DNA from: Mangifera indica
Taxonomy: Eukaryota; Streptophyta; Magnoliopsida; Sapindales; Anacardiaceae
DNA length: 64,000 nt
Assembly: GCF_011075055.1 (NCBI RefSeq)
Contig: NC_058150.1
Location: forward strand, 5,332,001 to 5,396,000
Direction of reading: 5' to 3'
In this document: positions 10,526 to 22,868 of the stretch, in pieces
Layout: each line of letters begins with the position of its first letter
How positions within the stretch are numbered: position 1 is the first letter of the stretch
Notes under the pieces: generated by a model
Databases searched by the model: none
The model's input: only the letters and a program-made list of their open reading frames with translations
What the model was told of the DNA's origin: nothing
Program-made: the position numbers and the translations under genes

Positions 10526-13266
10526 ATGGAGAACGGAGCATCAACCCGATGGCGTTTTGGGGAAAACAAGTACTGCAACACCAACATCGAAACGGCAGCC
10601 ACCTTCACCGTTCGAGCTCTCCTCAACACTTTACTGGCTAATCTTAACCAAAACGACACAAGACCCGTCATTCCTTTGGGCCATGGCGACCCCTCAGTCT
10701 TCCCCTGCTTTCGAACCACTTCTGCCGCCGTAGACGCAATCGTTGATGCTGTCCGCTCCGCCCACTACAATTCCTATTCATCTACTGTTGGTATTCTCCC
10801 GGCTAGAAGGTAAACACAACATCCTTGGCATAATCATGTATGATGCTTGTTTGCCTTCTGTTTTGTGCGTCCAATAAAATTATTAGCGATATTGAAATTT
10901 TTGCCAAAAAAAATCAATTTCATAAACAAAATTATTGCACATATAAATGTTTAAACATTTTTATTACAAATTGAGAAGAATTTCACAAACATCTCTCGTT
11001 TGACTAACTATTGTTGATGGTTTCTATTCACACGTAAACTTTGATTTTGCTACTATTCAGTTACACACAAACTTTTATATTTTCGTCATATCTTGTGAGC
11101 ATCTTCTTTTTGTTTATACAAAAATATTAAGAATGAATTCAAATTCTGAATTATTGATTATTGATGGTGGGATTTTTTAGTTAAATCTAGGGTTTTATGA
11201 GTCATAATAAAAGGTTTTAATTTAGGTATTATATTATCTTTGTAATATAAATATTCAATGCGTGACAAAATGTGGTAGATTTATATAGGCAAACCCATTC
11301 GTAGGTAAAAATTTCATTATCCCATATTCTTATTGCCTTAGTCATGATTTGCAGAAGATTTTATTCTTCCACTATTCAAGTAATAACAAGAAAAAAAAGA
11401 AGTCCAATCATAGACTAATAGAGTTAAAAATGAAGACGGTCACATAACTTGGAGGTCTTAAAATCCCATTTGGATTCTTGATAAAGAATACCAAGGAAAC
11501 TACGAAAATATAATATTTGGTAGTGGACAGTGACTTTTTTCTATTTTATTTAATATAAAATTTGGCAAGTATAATATTTTAATGATAGTGGAAAGGAAGA
11601 TCAAAAACCAAACTAAAGAAATGTGATACCATTTTAGTTTCTGACAGTGCAATTGCAGAGTATCTGAATCGTGATCTCCCATACAAGTTATCACCAGATG
11701 ATGTTTTTCTAACAATTGGATGCACACAAGCCATTGAAGTCATTTTAACTGTCCTGGCCCAGCCTGGTGCCAACATTTTGCTTCCAAGGCCTGGCTTCCC
11801 ATACTATGAAGCCCGTGCAAAACATAGCCATCTCGAAGTTCGCCATTTTGATCTTCTCCCGGAAAAGGGTTGGGAGGTTGATCTTGATGCAGTGGAAGCT
11901 CTTGCTGATGAGAATACTCTTGCCTTGGTTATCATAAACCCTGGCAATCCTTGTGGAAATATCTATTCTTACCAGCACCTGCAGAAGGTTGGTTATTAGA
12001 ATTGAACTTCTTATAATGTTATAAAAAGCTTTAATTTGCATGCTAAATTGTGATGCTAATATAAAAAAGTAGCAAGCTTCTGTATTAAAATGATTTTGTA
12101 AGTTCACTTACCTGTAATTATGTAAACATGTAAGAGCTTAGCCTCATTGGTACAAGTTTTAAAGAGTTGATCTGTTGAACAGATTGCAGAGACAGCGAGA
12201 AAGCTTGGGATTATGGTAATTGCTGATGAAGTCTATGCCCATCTCTCATTTGGGAAAAACCCTTTTGTCCCAATGGGAGTTTTTGGATCAATTGCACCTG
12301 TCTTTACACTTGGATCTATATCCAAGAGATGGATAGTTCCTGGTTGGCGTCTTGGTTGGATTGTCACAAGTGATCCCAATGGCATCTTTCAAAAATCAGG
12401 GGTTGGTTTCTCTCCCTCTCCATATCCTGTTTTATGTTAAAAAAAAAAAAAAAACCCATATGGCTGTTGTAAACTTACAACCGATCCAGAAGGATTGATT
12501 TTATTTGCTTTGTGCGTATCAGATCGTTGATTCCATTAAGGACTTTCTTAATATTTCCTCTGATCCTGCAACCTTCATTCAGGTTTGTGATTTATGATGC
12601 TTTTAATGAAGAATGTAATTATATTGAAACAACAATTTTCTTGTTTCAATCACTGAAATTCATAAATTTGACTAGCCCTTCTGTTGTTATACATTTGAGG
12701 TCAGATTCTCTTTTATTATTCTAATGCTTTATGCATCAGGGAGCGGTTCCTCAAATACTTGAGAATACAGGGGAAGATTTTTTTGCAAAAACCATCGACT
12801 TACTAAGGGTGACAGCAGACATATGCTATGATAGAATTAAGGAGATTCCTTGCTTAACCTGCCCAAACAAACCAGATGGATCTATGTTTGTCATGGTAAA
12901 GACATCATATATAATCATATTGTAATGCCTCAGAAATAAACATGCTGTGATTATGACCTTTTATTGTAGGTGAAGCTGAACACATCACTGTTGGAAGACA
13001 TAAAAGATGACATGGAATTCTGTCTCAAGCTTTCTAGAGAGGAATCAGTCATTGTTCTACCCGGTACGTGACACGGCCCAGACCCTTTTTTTTTCCCTCG
13101 GCCGTAACTTGGTTAGTGCTAACGACCAATAATAATAAATGTTGCAGGGATAGCAGTAGGAATGAAAAATTGGCTCCGGGTAACTTTTGCCATTGAACCT
13201 AGCGTGCTTGAAGAGGGTCTTGAGAGAATTAAAGCCTTCTATAACAGGCATGCCAAGAAGCAGTAA
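10526..13266 (+). CDS. TAT: Tyrosine aminotransferase-like, copy C
   Basis: Seven exons: 10526-10809, 11648-11987, 12183-12401, 12523-12582, 12740-12895, 12970-13063, 13148-13266. They give 1272 nt and 423 aa. PLP-site residues are all present: the NPGNPCG loop, [11 protein letters not shown] lysine K256 in GSISKRW, R264 in PGWR and R395 in NWLRVTF. The start MENGAS resembles that of Arabidopsis At5g53970 and copy D. The protein keeps [10 protein letters not shown], the usual family sequence, where copy B differs. The codon split by intron 1 is AG|T, giving Ser95 where B and D have Arg in PARR. Intron 1 is long (838 bp). All introns are GT-AG. Expected role as for copy B; substrate preference among the copies cannot be read from sequence. 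Confidence 0.94.
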
Positions 13267-13736
13267 GAGCTGTGTCAAGATACAAGCTGGAGTTTGGTGA
13301 TCCACAACAGCTCGTTGATCCCTTGCTCTGTTGCAGTGCTGGATTCCTCTTATACGTATGGAATAAAGTACCCTCTTAGCAGGGTGGGTGGTGAGCAGCA
13401 ACTTCGTGTTGCATCTCAGTGTTTAGGGTTTGCTTTCTTGTTTTCAGTTCACAGAAAAAGTGTTGTTCGATTGTTTTTAAGAATTAAGAATGTGCTTGAC
13501 GCTGTTAAATTATTGATCTTATAAAATGGAATATATAAACCCCCCACCACAGTTTGCCTGCGCAGATAGACAGAGACAAATGCCTTCAACACGGGAAATG
13601 CGGGACATCGATTGTATAAGATGCTGATTCCAACGGTCATAATTTAAGCAGTGGTCGAATCTGATTTGTTGAGTTAGTCCCTAGAGTTTAGAATTGACCA
13701 GACTTGACGTGAATGACGTGACCGCTATTACAAATA
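13267..13736 (+). other. 3' flank of TAT copy C
   Basis: Downstream of the stop, with moderate GC content and some short frames that show no family resemblance. Probably 3' UTR followed by spacer. Confidence 0.45.
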
Positions 13737-14730
13737 GGCAAAAGGGCTTCTTCCCACCCGACATTCCTTCCCCCACCGCCCCTCCCTCCTTCTCTCTTTT
13801 TCTTTTTTAAGTTTTTGAAATTTTATTCAGAAAAATAATAAATTATCAATATTTTTTATTTTAATTTTGAAAACTAATAATTCTTAAATTTAAAAGCTAA
13901 TTTTTCCTTTTAAATCTAGAATTTCAGCCTCTCATATTTTTTTTATTAACAATCGCCCTTCAGTCTTTTAAAAAATTTAGTTTCACTCCCTCTTTAGCTT
14001 TCAAATAGTCATTAACATCTTTTTCCCTTCTTCTTCAACATCTGAAACTGAGTCTTCATGACGTCTCCTTCGTCTTCTTTCCATTTCTCTTCAGTTTGAT
14101 GCAAAATTTAGTTGAAATCAAGCAAGACATTTTGCTCAATTTTAGTTGGATTCACGCCAATGGGAGGGAGAAGGACGTCGCGAATCCTCTCTAGTCTATT
14201 CTTTGGTCTGTTTTGTTCTCGTCCTCCTTGGTGACTCGCATTGTCCTTCTCTTTCATGTCGACACAAATCCTATCGAAATCAAGTGAGATCTCTCACTCA
14301 ATTTTGATTCAATTTTACATCACACAAGAGAGAAATGGGAAGAAGATGAAAAGGATGTCAAAATAACTTGGTCTTAAATGTTAGAGATGAGGGGAGAAAG
14401 ATGTTGACAATGATCTAGAAGCTAAAGCTGAAGAAGGGGTGAAACTGAAATTTTTTAGAAGGTTGGGATGCAGTGTAAATGAGAAAAATATGAGAAGCTA
14501 AAACCCTAAATTTGAGAGAAAACGGTCAGTTTTTAAACTTGAAAAATAAAAATTAAGGGAGAATTATTAGTTTTTAAAACTAATTAGAAAATGGGGATAA
14601 ATTATAGTTTCTTAAAATAAAATTTCAAAATAATGATTTTACCATTGACAATGATAGCAAAATTTAACAAATGGGTAAGTATAACGAGTGGAAACTTGGG
14701 AAACTTTGGGTGGGAATAAGTCATTTGGCC
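13737..14730. mobile_element. Mutator-like element, GGCCAAAAG type, about 994 bp
   Basis: Left end GGCAAAAGGGCTTCTTCCCA; right end read inward GGCCAAATGACTTATTCCCA. The 9-bp flanks TTACAAATA and TTAAAAACA match at 7 of 9 positions. The interior has short CT-rich and GA-rich tracts facing each other and no transposase. It is one of five related elements in the window. Confidence 0.65.
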
Positions 14731-16313
14731 TTAAAAACATATATAACCAAATTCTATTATTGGGAAATAAATAATAGAAACTATTGAGTAATTATACCTA
14801 AATCATAAGTCTAGAGTGTTTAGAGATAGAAATGATCATTTGGTAAATACAAGATATAGAAAAAAAATGTAATTGAGGAAATTAGTGGTTAACCCTAAAA
14901 TTTTGATTTAGCATTCATGGCATAGGTTATGCATCTATAAAGAGTTGTTGTATTTATATAAATGATGTGTTATTCGTCATATGCACTCATAGAGAGATTT
15001 TATGAGAGAAAGTTCATTGATAGGCATCCATAAAGAGATTGGGAAAAGTTTATATATATTATGAACAGTAATGATATAAGAGATTTGGTCACAAACTAAG
15101 GCATCGAATCTCAACCTCAACTTAGTTTGATTGGTATAAAGATGAGAAAAGAGAAAAATGAATATGAATGTTTTTCTCCAGTAAGAGTAAATGTTATATA
15201 TGTGAAATATTTTGTCATCTAAGAAATAGTAGAAAAGAACCTAAGATGATGAGAGAGATACAAATTATAAATGTGAGTTAGATTATCAAAGGGAAAGAAT
15301 GAGAATTTATTTATTATACGATAAATATTCATACTTACTAACAATTTTATCATTCATCTCCTTTTATTAGATTTTTTGCGAGCGAGAGATGTTGTGATGG
15401 TTGTGTGGCAGTGGTTCAACTTTGAGTGGGACATGAGAGGACTCTCAAAATTATGTTTTTGATTTATGTTTAAGATACTTTGATGTTTATGTTTATGTTG
15501 TTTTATGGATTTATCTACACACACTAGATGTTATTTTATGTTTAAGACACTTTGACTTATTTTTTCTATAGTTGATTTTAATAAATGGTTTTTCAATAAT
15601 TTTTCTTATTTTAGAGAATGCATTAAATTACTTTTGTTGTTTGAATAGTCTAAGAAGTATTTTCCATTGGAGGGTAGGACCTCAAGTATAGTGTGTTACA
15701 CTAGACATGTGCAAACGATACTCTTTCATTGTTAACAACTTGATACAAGTAATGAACGATCATGTGTAATCTATGAATGATCATGCATCATGTACTTCAA
15801 TCCAAAAATTTTGAGCCCTAAACAGTTGAGGCTTACGAATTGTACATGCTCATAAACATGTTGTCATATGCTATTTAAAAATGTGCTCATTATTTATGAA
15901 TGAGCGTTTATTTACATGTTTCATGCGTTTTTTCAACTTTAGTGCTTTTTAGTTATGACATAAGTTATGTCTCAAACAAATTAGTATATTTTGTTTGTTT
16001 TTGTTAATCATTAAAACACTTTGGGGTCCAACAATTTTCCAGAAAATATTTTCCGAATTTGAATTCGTTCATTTTTTTTTTTAAGTTTTCATAATCATGT
16101 TGTGCATTTGTAAGCCAAAAAAAACAGGTTATAGTTTGTTTAAATTAAGTGTTTTAAGAGGTTCCTATCTATTGATCTATTCTCACGGTAACTTGTATTC
16201 CAAATCAATTTTTTTAGTTTCAACAGAAAGCATTTTGTTTATCACTAGTTCTTGAAACATTCATATATAAACTTTATGGTTTTCTGTGTTTTCATTTTAC
16301 ATGTCTATTTCAT
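14731..16313. other. Intergenic, no gene seen
   Basis: AT-rich, no long frame and no recognisable repeat boundary. Possibly old, eroded transposon DNA. Confidence 0.4.
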
Positions 16314-16452
16314 CAATAAAACTATGTATACTTATTTTGGGTATATATTTGATATATACTATCAAATAATTAGACGATTTTAAATTAAAGATAAAATAAC
16401 ATGATAATACATATAAATATATATTTAAAATAGATATACATAATAGTACTTT
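16314..16452. mobile_element. MITE of the 171-bp family (139 bp)
   Basis: Begins CAATAAAACTATGTATAC and ends ATATACATAATAGTACTTT. The 8-bp duplication TATTTCAT is perfect at 16306-16313 and 16453-16460. Slightly shorter than the 171-bp members. Confidence 0.75.
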
Positions 16453-16778
16453 TATTTCATATTTATTTTATATATTTATAAAAAAATTTTAATGGTTTTC
16501 CACATTCACATGGAAGTTTGATGCTTCTGCAAATATTTTTTTTTTTTTAACTGGTTCACGGCATCTGCATGTGGTCTGGTAATGTACAATACTTTATAAT
16601 ATTCTTTTTAACATTTATTTAATATTAATTAGTATAAAAATTGATTTAATCGATATGACAATTACACAACTCAATCTGTCATTTTTAAGATTGATTAGGG
16701 ATAGTAGCGGGTTGAATTGACCTACAGCTCTGTCCAAACTCCTGTTTTTGGCGCGGTCTGTAAAGCATAATCTGCAAA

Positions 16779-16949
16779 CAATAAAAGTATGTATATTTAT
16801 TTTAGGTACATAAATATATATATATTTATATGTGTCATTATATGATTGGATGATTTTGAATTAAGAATAAAATAATAATCAATTTTATGATAACACATAT
16901 GAGTGTGTATGTATTTGTGTACTCAAAATGAGTACACATAGTATTACTC
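16779..16949. mobile_element. MITE of the 171-bp family, best preserved duplication
   Basis: Exactly 171 bp. Begins CAATAAAAGTATGTATAT and ends TACACATAGTATTACTC. The 9-bp duplication ATCTGCAAA is perfect at 16770-16778 and 16950-16958, which points to the Mutator superfamily. Confidence 0.85.
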
Positions 16950-17069
16950 ATCTGCAAAATTGTCAGCTTTGTCAGGTTTGTCGGTCACGCTAAAACTTTG
17001 TAGTAAGATTTGCGGGTAACTTGATCAGGCCCATCAAAAAAAACAATAAGGTGTGGTCTGATTTTGGGG

Positions 17070-17490
17070 GTTTAAAATTTATTTTGATAATTTATTATTT
17101 ATTATTTATATTATTTTATTTAATTTATTAATAAAATTATGATAATTTTTTATTATTAACATTAACATGATAAATAATTTAGATAATAATTTGATTATTA
17201 TTTTTATTTTAGATATTAAAATATTATTAAAATAACTAGATTTTATTTTAATTATATTATTATTTATTAATTTTTTGAGATAAAATAATTTTATATTTAA
17301 TTAATATAACAAATATTATAAAAAATATTTAAAAATAATTATATTTAAGAGTATTTAAGTAAACTAATTTATTAGTATTTTTTTATTATTTTTAATTAAA
17401 TACAATAATTATTTATATTTATTATATTTTATCAAATATAATAATTATTTATATCTAATAATCTATTTTTAAGATAATCTTTTTATTTTG
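17070..17490. repeat. AT-rich interspersed repeat (also at 52140-52575)
   Basis: Very AT-rich block with a recurring order of short motifs (gataatttatta, taattaatataacaa, atatttaagt, taataattatt) found again in the same order around 52140-52575. Likely a diverged transposon family; the ends are not clear. Confidence 0.5.
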
Positions 17491-17690
17491 ATAATAAATT
17501 CTGACAATTATACCAAAAACAATAAAAATTTATAAAGATGTATATAATTTTACAAACCAACCTAGTTAGAATACAAAAACACGACTCAAAAAGCTTTGGG
17601 ATGTACCACTTGCCACAACATATTAGCGGCCTAGATCGATCCACTAAACCTTTCAATTGGCAGGGTAGACACAATTCGGCCCGTAATCAT

Positions 17691-17917
17691 TGTCCACTGT
17701 CATGTCTAAGGAATTGACATGGGTAGCCACCTTACACTTCTCTCAGACACGCTTAAGGAGCAAGGAATGAAACAAGTTGTTAGTTCGCCTAAGCAGCTCG
17801 AATCATAATATCCTTGCGTAAGGAACCTCCCTTCTTTCTAACCTCGGTAGGAAATCGGCTCTATTTGCCCCCTGGTCGTCGGTAAGCATCTCTACCTGAC
17901 TTTCGATTCAATAGACC
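17691..17917. other. Possible organelle (mitochondrial) DNA beside the plastid insert
   Basis: The base composition is more balanced than anything nearby and the sequence joins the plastid block directly at 17918, but it is not the continuation of atpE. One explanation is a mitochondrial fragment that already carried plastid DNA. I do not recognise a gene in it. Confidence 0.35.
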
Positions 17918-18198
17918 TACTAAAATAGTGATCTCATTATTACCTGTTCTAGCAAAACCACCCATCAGGGCCATAGTTAACTATTGGTCGTTAAAGCGTA
18001 TTCTGAAAATACCTATATCTACAGCTGTGGCAATAGGCACGTGATTTGGTAATACGCCAATTTGTCCACTATTAATAGATAAAATTATTTCTTTCACTTT
18101 TGAATCCCAAACAATTCGAGTAGGGGTCAGTACACAAAGATTTAAGGTCATTTCTTCAAATTGTTCTCCATTTCTAAGTTTGTAGCCTTTGCAGTAGC
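17918..18198 (-). pseudogene. atpE: Nuclear copy of plastid atpE 5' part with atpB 3' end
   Basis: Reading the minus strand from ATG at 18151, the frame gives [17 protein letters not shown] and on through [19 protein letters not shown] to LTMALMGGFARTGNNEITILV, the N-terminal part of the plastid ATP synthase epsilon subunit. An in-frame TAG replaces the tryptophan after FNDQ. Just before the ATG, in the overlapping frame, [16 protein letters not shown] and a stop is the atpB C-terminus, with the ATG/TGA overlap normal for the plastid atpB-atpE pair. The insert stops at about 18198, roughly 45 bp before the ATG of TAT copy D, so it forms part of that gene's upstream region. Non-functional as atpE: truncated and interrupted. 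Confidence 0.92.
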
Positions 18199-18243
18199 AA
18201 CACACAAACGACACACTCAACTTCCACCAAACACCATTTCAAA

Positions 18244-18692
18244 ATGGAGAATGGAGCTCAACAAACACAACCATGGGTTTTCCGAGGTACTCAAAAGTTT
18301 AGTGCAAACCAGTCTAATGTCTCTGAACAGACGATAACCATCCGAGAAGCTCAGGAAGAGTTGATGAAAAATTTGAACCAAAATGATGAAAGGCCCTTCA
18401 TCCATCTCGCCCATGGCGACCCTTCAGCTTATCCCTGCTTTCGGACCACTCCTTTGGCCGAAGACGCCATTGTTGATGCTGTCCGATCTGCTCAGTTCAA
18501 CGGTTATCCTCCCGCCGCCGGTATCCTTCCTGCTAGAAGGTAAAATATCAGTTTTAAACTTCCATTAATATCAGTTTTTCTAAAGAGGAACAGTTTTGTT
18601 TTATTTTTAATCGTACGGATTTTTTCAAATTAGAAAATCAATCAGTTCTCACATTAATATAATTGAGTGGCTGTAATTTTACATACATACAT

Positions 18693-18746
<54 letters not shown>

Positions 18747-21583
18747 GTTGTATTTAGCTTCAAGTCAGGGTACATTGTTCCACCAAATATTTGATCTTAC
18801 AACGCTTTCCCACCTATTAAATCCAAAAATCAATTTTCCACTTAAAACTTAACTTTGTTAATGAAAAAAAATTCGGACAAAGTATCATAAAGTTAAGTTA
18901 TTATATTACCTCAAATTATTTCATTTTACAAAATTATCATATTTCCTCAAATTAACAAATTTTTAAAATTGACCTTTGCTTATCAAATTTGTCATCTCCC
19001 TTGTAAAATTTGTTAATTTTATTAAATTTGTAGTGGGTTTGGGTTTGGATGGGTCACAGTTGTGGCGACTAAGTTTTTAAAACTTGAATTGTAAGACTAA
19101 ATTTTAGATTTTCAAACTTGTAAAATGTTCAAATTATCGTGTTTGAGTTCTAACTGATTTAAGAAGGTGGTAGTTCTGGTGGATTTAGGCTTAAATAATT
19201 GACAGTTCTAGTAGGTTTTATAGCTGTTAGGAGTTTAAACTAAATTCGTAGGAACTGCATTATATGTTTTTAAACCTGTAAAAAGGACAGACTATCATGC
19301 TTGGGGTTTTGGTAGGTTTGTGCTTAGAAGGGTGGTTGTTCTACTAGGTTTGAGCTTGTGTGGGTGGTGCTTCTGATTGGTGATCTAGAGTTTCCAAACT
19401 TAAATTATAAAACTTAAAATTGTAAGTCAAACTATCAGGTTTAAAATATTAAAATAAGATATGTGAGAAAGTAATATATTCGAACATATCATGTTTTGCT
19501 CTGCTGTGCTTTAGCTTTCGAAGAGTTCTCTCTCCTGTTCATTTTTTCAAGAGCTTCGTGGATATTGCCTTGAGCATATTTCATTTTAACTTTGTAATAT
19601 AAAATGATCAAAAGCTATCAATGGACTGGACATTACAAGACATCATGCTATAAGAATACATCAGTTCAGATGACACAGTAACATACATATTTTGTTAAAT
19701 CATCAGTTATATATCTGGCAGTACTGAATTTGTATATAAATACCTTGGAAAGATAGTAACAAGATATTGACATGGTCTTACAGGGCTATTGCAGAATATG
19801 TCTCCCGTGATCTTCCTTACAAATTGTCAGAGGATGATGTTTATGTCACAGTAGGTGGCAACCAAGCAATTGAGATCATCATAACGGCCCTCGCTCGTCA
19901 TGGTGCTAACATTTTGCTTCCTAGACCAGGGTACCCACTGTATGAAGCTCATGCAGCTTTTAGTCAGTTAGAAGTACGCCATTTTGATCTTATACCGGAA
20001 AAGGGATGGGAAGTTGATCTTGATGCTGTTGAAGCTCTAGCAGATGAAAACACTGTTGCTATAGTCATCATTAACCCTGGCAATCCTTGTGGAAATGTCT
20101 TCTCATACCAGCATTTGAAAAAGGCATGTCATTATATAGCCTAGTATTATATTGGCCCTACAAATTCTTGGTTATCACTGTGTTTGATTCCAGAGTCTTG
20201 ATTATTTCATAGGGTGCCACTAATTTAGAATCAACTATGTTCAATAACTTGGAAACTCCGACATTGTTATTAGTTCTGTTTCATGTGTTTTGTGCAAATG
20301 CAGATTGCAGAGATGGCACAAAAGCTTGGAATATTTGTGATTGCTGATGAGGTTTATTCCCATCTAGTCTTTGGGAATAAGCTATTTGTACCAATGGGTG
20401 AGTTTGGATCAATTGTTCCTGCACTTACAATAGGGTCTATATCAAAGAGGTGGATTGTTCCAGGTTGGAGACTTGGCTGGATTGCGACAAACGACCCCTG
20501 TGGCCTCTTGAAAAAAACTGGGGTTAGTGTCTATCTTCTCAGATTGTTTCTCACATTTCTATGCTCATTGAATATAAAGCTGGTTCACTTCTCCTAAAAC
20601 TTTGTGTCTATGGTTAGCTTTTATGACAACTTAACATGTAAGGGAGAATCAAGAACAGTATATATTATGAATTCAATTCAGATTGTTGATTTCTCTGTTT
20701 CATTCTTACCAGATCTTGGAAAGCATCAGGAATTATGTTAACCTCTCTAGTGATCCTGCAACCTTCATTCAGGTATGTAGTTTAAGATTTTTCCTTGTAG
20801 ATAACGTATCGATAAGGAAAAGAAACTAACAACAATGGAGGAAGCTGATTTTCATGAGAGTAGTGCTCATCAAATGAAATATTTATGCTTCATTTCTTCT
20901 GCTTGAATATGCATGCTCAATTTGCTTACTATCATGCATAAATTCTCTGGTTTCCTTTTCTTATTATAACTTTAAGCTATAATAATCTGATTTTATTTCA
21001 GGGGGCAATTCCCAAAATTCTTGAAAACACAAAAGAAGATTTCTTCTCCCATATATTACACACCATTAAAGAAGATGCAGACATTTGTCACAGTAAAATC
21101 AAGGAGATCCCTTGTATTGCTTGTCCAAACAAACCTGAAGGAGCCATGTCTGTAATGGTAAAGACTTATAAATCCTGTGCTAATCCAGTTATTTTTCTTT
21201 TCCCTCGGAAAAATGAAGATTTTGATTCCAAATTGTTGACAACAACAGGTAAAGCTAAACCTCTCATTACTTGAAGGAATTAACGATGATATGGACTTCT
21301 GTGTCAAGCTGGTCAAAGAGGAATCTGTGATTGTTCTACCGGGTAATCAACATTGTTTAGAACCTAATATTTACTCTTCCTGAAGTGAATAGATTCAGTA
21401 TCTTCTTGGAAAAGCTATCTGAACGTCTTGTTTTTTCTCTTACTGATGTTTCTTTCAGGGACTACAGTGGGAATGAAAAATTGGGTGCGCTTAAGTTTTG
21501 CCATTGAACCTGTGAATCTTGCAGAAGGCCTTGACAGGATAAAAAGCTTCTGTGAGAGGCATGCCAAGAAGCTATTACATTAA
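18244..21583 (+). CDS. TAT: Tyrosine aminotransferase-like, copy D
   Basis: Seven exons: 18244-18539, 19784-20123, 20304-20522, 20713-20772, 21002-21157, 21249-21342, 21459-21583. They give 1290 nt and 429 aa. Catalytic set present: [18 protein letters not shown] lysine K260 in GSISKRW, R268 in PGWR and R399 in NWVRLSF. The N-terminus has [11 protein letters not shown] where B and C have [11 protein letters not shown]. Intron 2 starts with GC (AAG|GCATGT), a rare but known GC-AG intron; a GT 3 bp further in (aaggcat|gtcatt) would shift the frame. Intron 1 is 1244 bp and carries a GT microsatellite. The most diverged of the four copies. A plastid-derived insert ends about 45 bp upstream of the ATG, so its core promoter probably differs from those of B and C. 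Confidence 0.93.
18695..18746 (+). repeat. (GT)n(TA)n microsatellite in intron 1 of copy D
   Basis: About 20 GT units followed by about 6 TA units, within the long first intron. Confidence 0.95.
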
Positions 21584-22297
21584 TTATGTGCTTGTTTTTC
21601 CATGTTTTTCCAACCCTTTGGGAGCTTTGTGTTGAGGTAATTTCATCAGATCTTCAATAATTGCAGTTACATGCAGTAAGGTAGACATAGAGATCTACAA
21701 GACTACAACTCAAAGTTCTATGAACATGTCCTGTTTATTGCTTTTATGAATGATATGCCCATTAATAATTTGCTTTGTTTACTTTTAATGATAAGTTTTT
21801 AATTAACGGAAGTTACAAATTATGTATATTGCACATAGAGCCCGAAGCTTTGAATCATCACCCTGATAGAATTTTGTGCAATCTTACACCTCTTCTATGT
21901 ACTACTTCTGCTATCTCTTCATCTATTACATGAACAAAAATGATATTAGTAATCTCATTTGTTTTTATTTCATAACTCATGTTAACATGATTTCGCATTA
22001 TCAACCGATGTGCACAATTCAGAGTCTTACATAATTTATACTATGTTAGCAATTATTAGGATCTCAGAAAATATGGGATGGTTTGTTATGAGTGTGTAAG
22101 AGGATAAACTGAGTTAAACAAGAGCGTAAATGAGACACATGATTTTTTACGTGGTTTGGCCTAATAATCAATCTGCATCCATAATGTTGTCTCTAATATG
22201 AGTGTAATATAAAAATAGAGCAATATTATGCATTCCCACTTTGAAAACATAAATGGATATAACTTATATATGTTATCATGTAATTGAATGTTACTGT
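21584..22297 (+). other. 3' flank of copy D and intergenic
   Basis: 3' UTR followed by AT-rich spacer. The piece tttacgtggtttggcc at about 22146-22162 resembles a sequence often found in plant LTR elements, so part may be retroelement debris. No gene seen. Confidence 0.4.
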
Positions 22298-22306
22298 ATT
22301 CTTAAT

Positions 22307-22477
22307 GAGTAATACTATGTGTCTCTACTTTAGGTACATAAATGTATACACACTCATATGTGTCATCATTTGATTGGTTATTGTTTTATTTTTAACTCAA
22401 AATCATCCAATCACATGATGACACATATAAATGTGTACATATTTGTATACCCAAAGTGGGTACACATAGTTTTATTG
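22307..22477. mobile_element. MITE of the 171-bp family
   Basis: Exactly 171 bp. Begins GAGTAATACTATGTGTC and ends TACACATAGTTTTATTG. Flanks ATTCTTAAT (22298-22306) and ATCCTTAAT (22478-22486) match at 8 of 9. Confidence 0.8.
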
Positions 22478-22486
22478 ATCCTTAAT

Positions 22487-22568
22487 TTAAAATCACTCGG
22501 TCACATAATAACACATATTAAGTGTGTACTCATTTGTATACTTAAAGTACGTATACAAAGTTTTATTG
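22487..22568. mobile_element. Half copy of the 171-bp MITE
   Basis: Directly abuts the previous element and repeats only its right half (tcacataataacacata to gttttattg). A truncated member or a remnant of a nested pair. Confidence 0.6.
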
Positions 22569-22868
22569 ATAAGAGTATTACAAGATAATATATATAATTG
22601 TAGTGTCTACTATTGTTGTGTTTCTCTTTTTAGTTTACTTTTTCCTCTCTTCTTCTTCCCATGTTTGTTTATATACAAGATTTTTGGAGGAAAATACATT
22701 TTAAACTCCACTAAATTGGATCTTAATCCATAATTTTAATTTAAATGAGAGGGAATGATGTCTCTGTTAGAGATATCTTGTTAAAAGGGAAGTTAAAATC
22801 TCGATGGATTAGTGTTACAAGGATGTTGTGTTGTAGAATCTAGACAAGTCTCTCTCTTGATGGGATTG

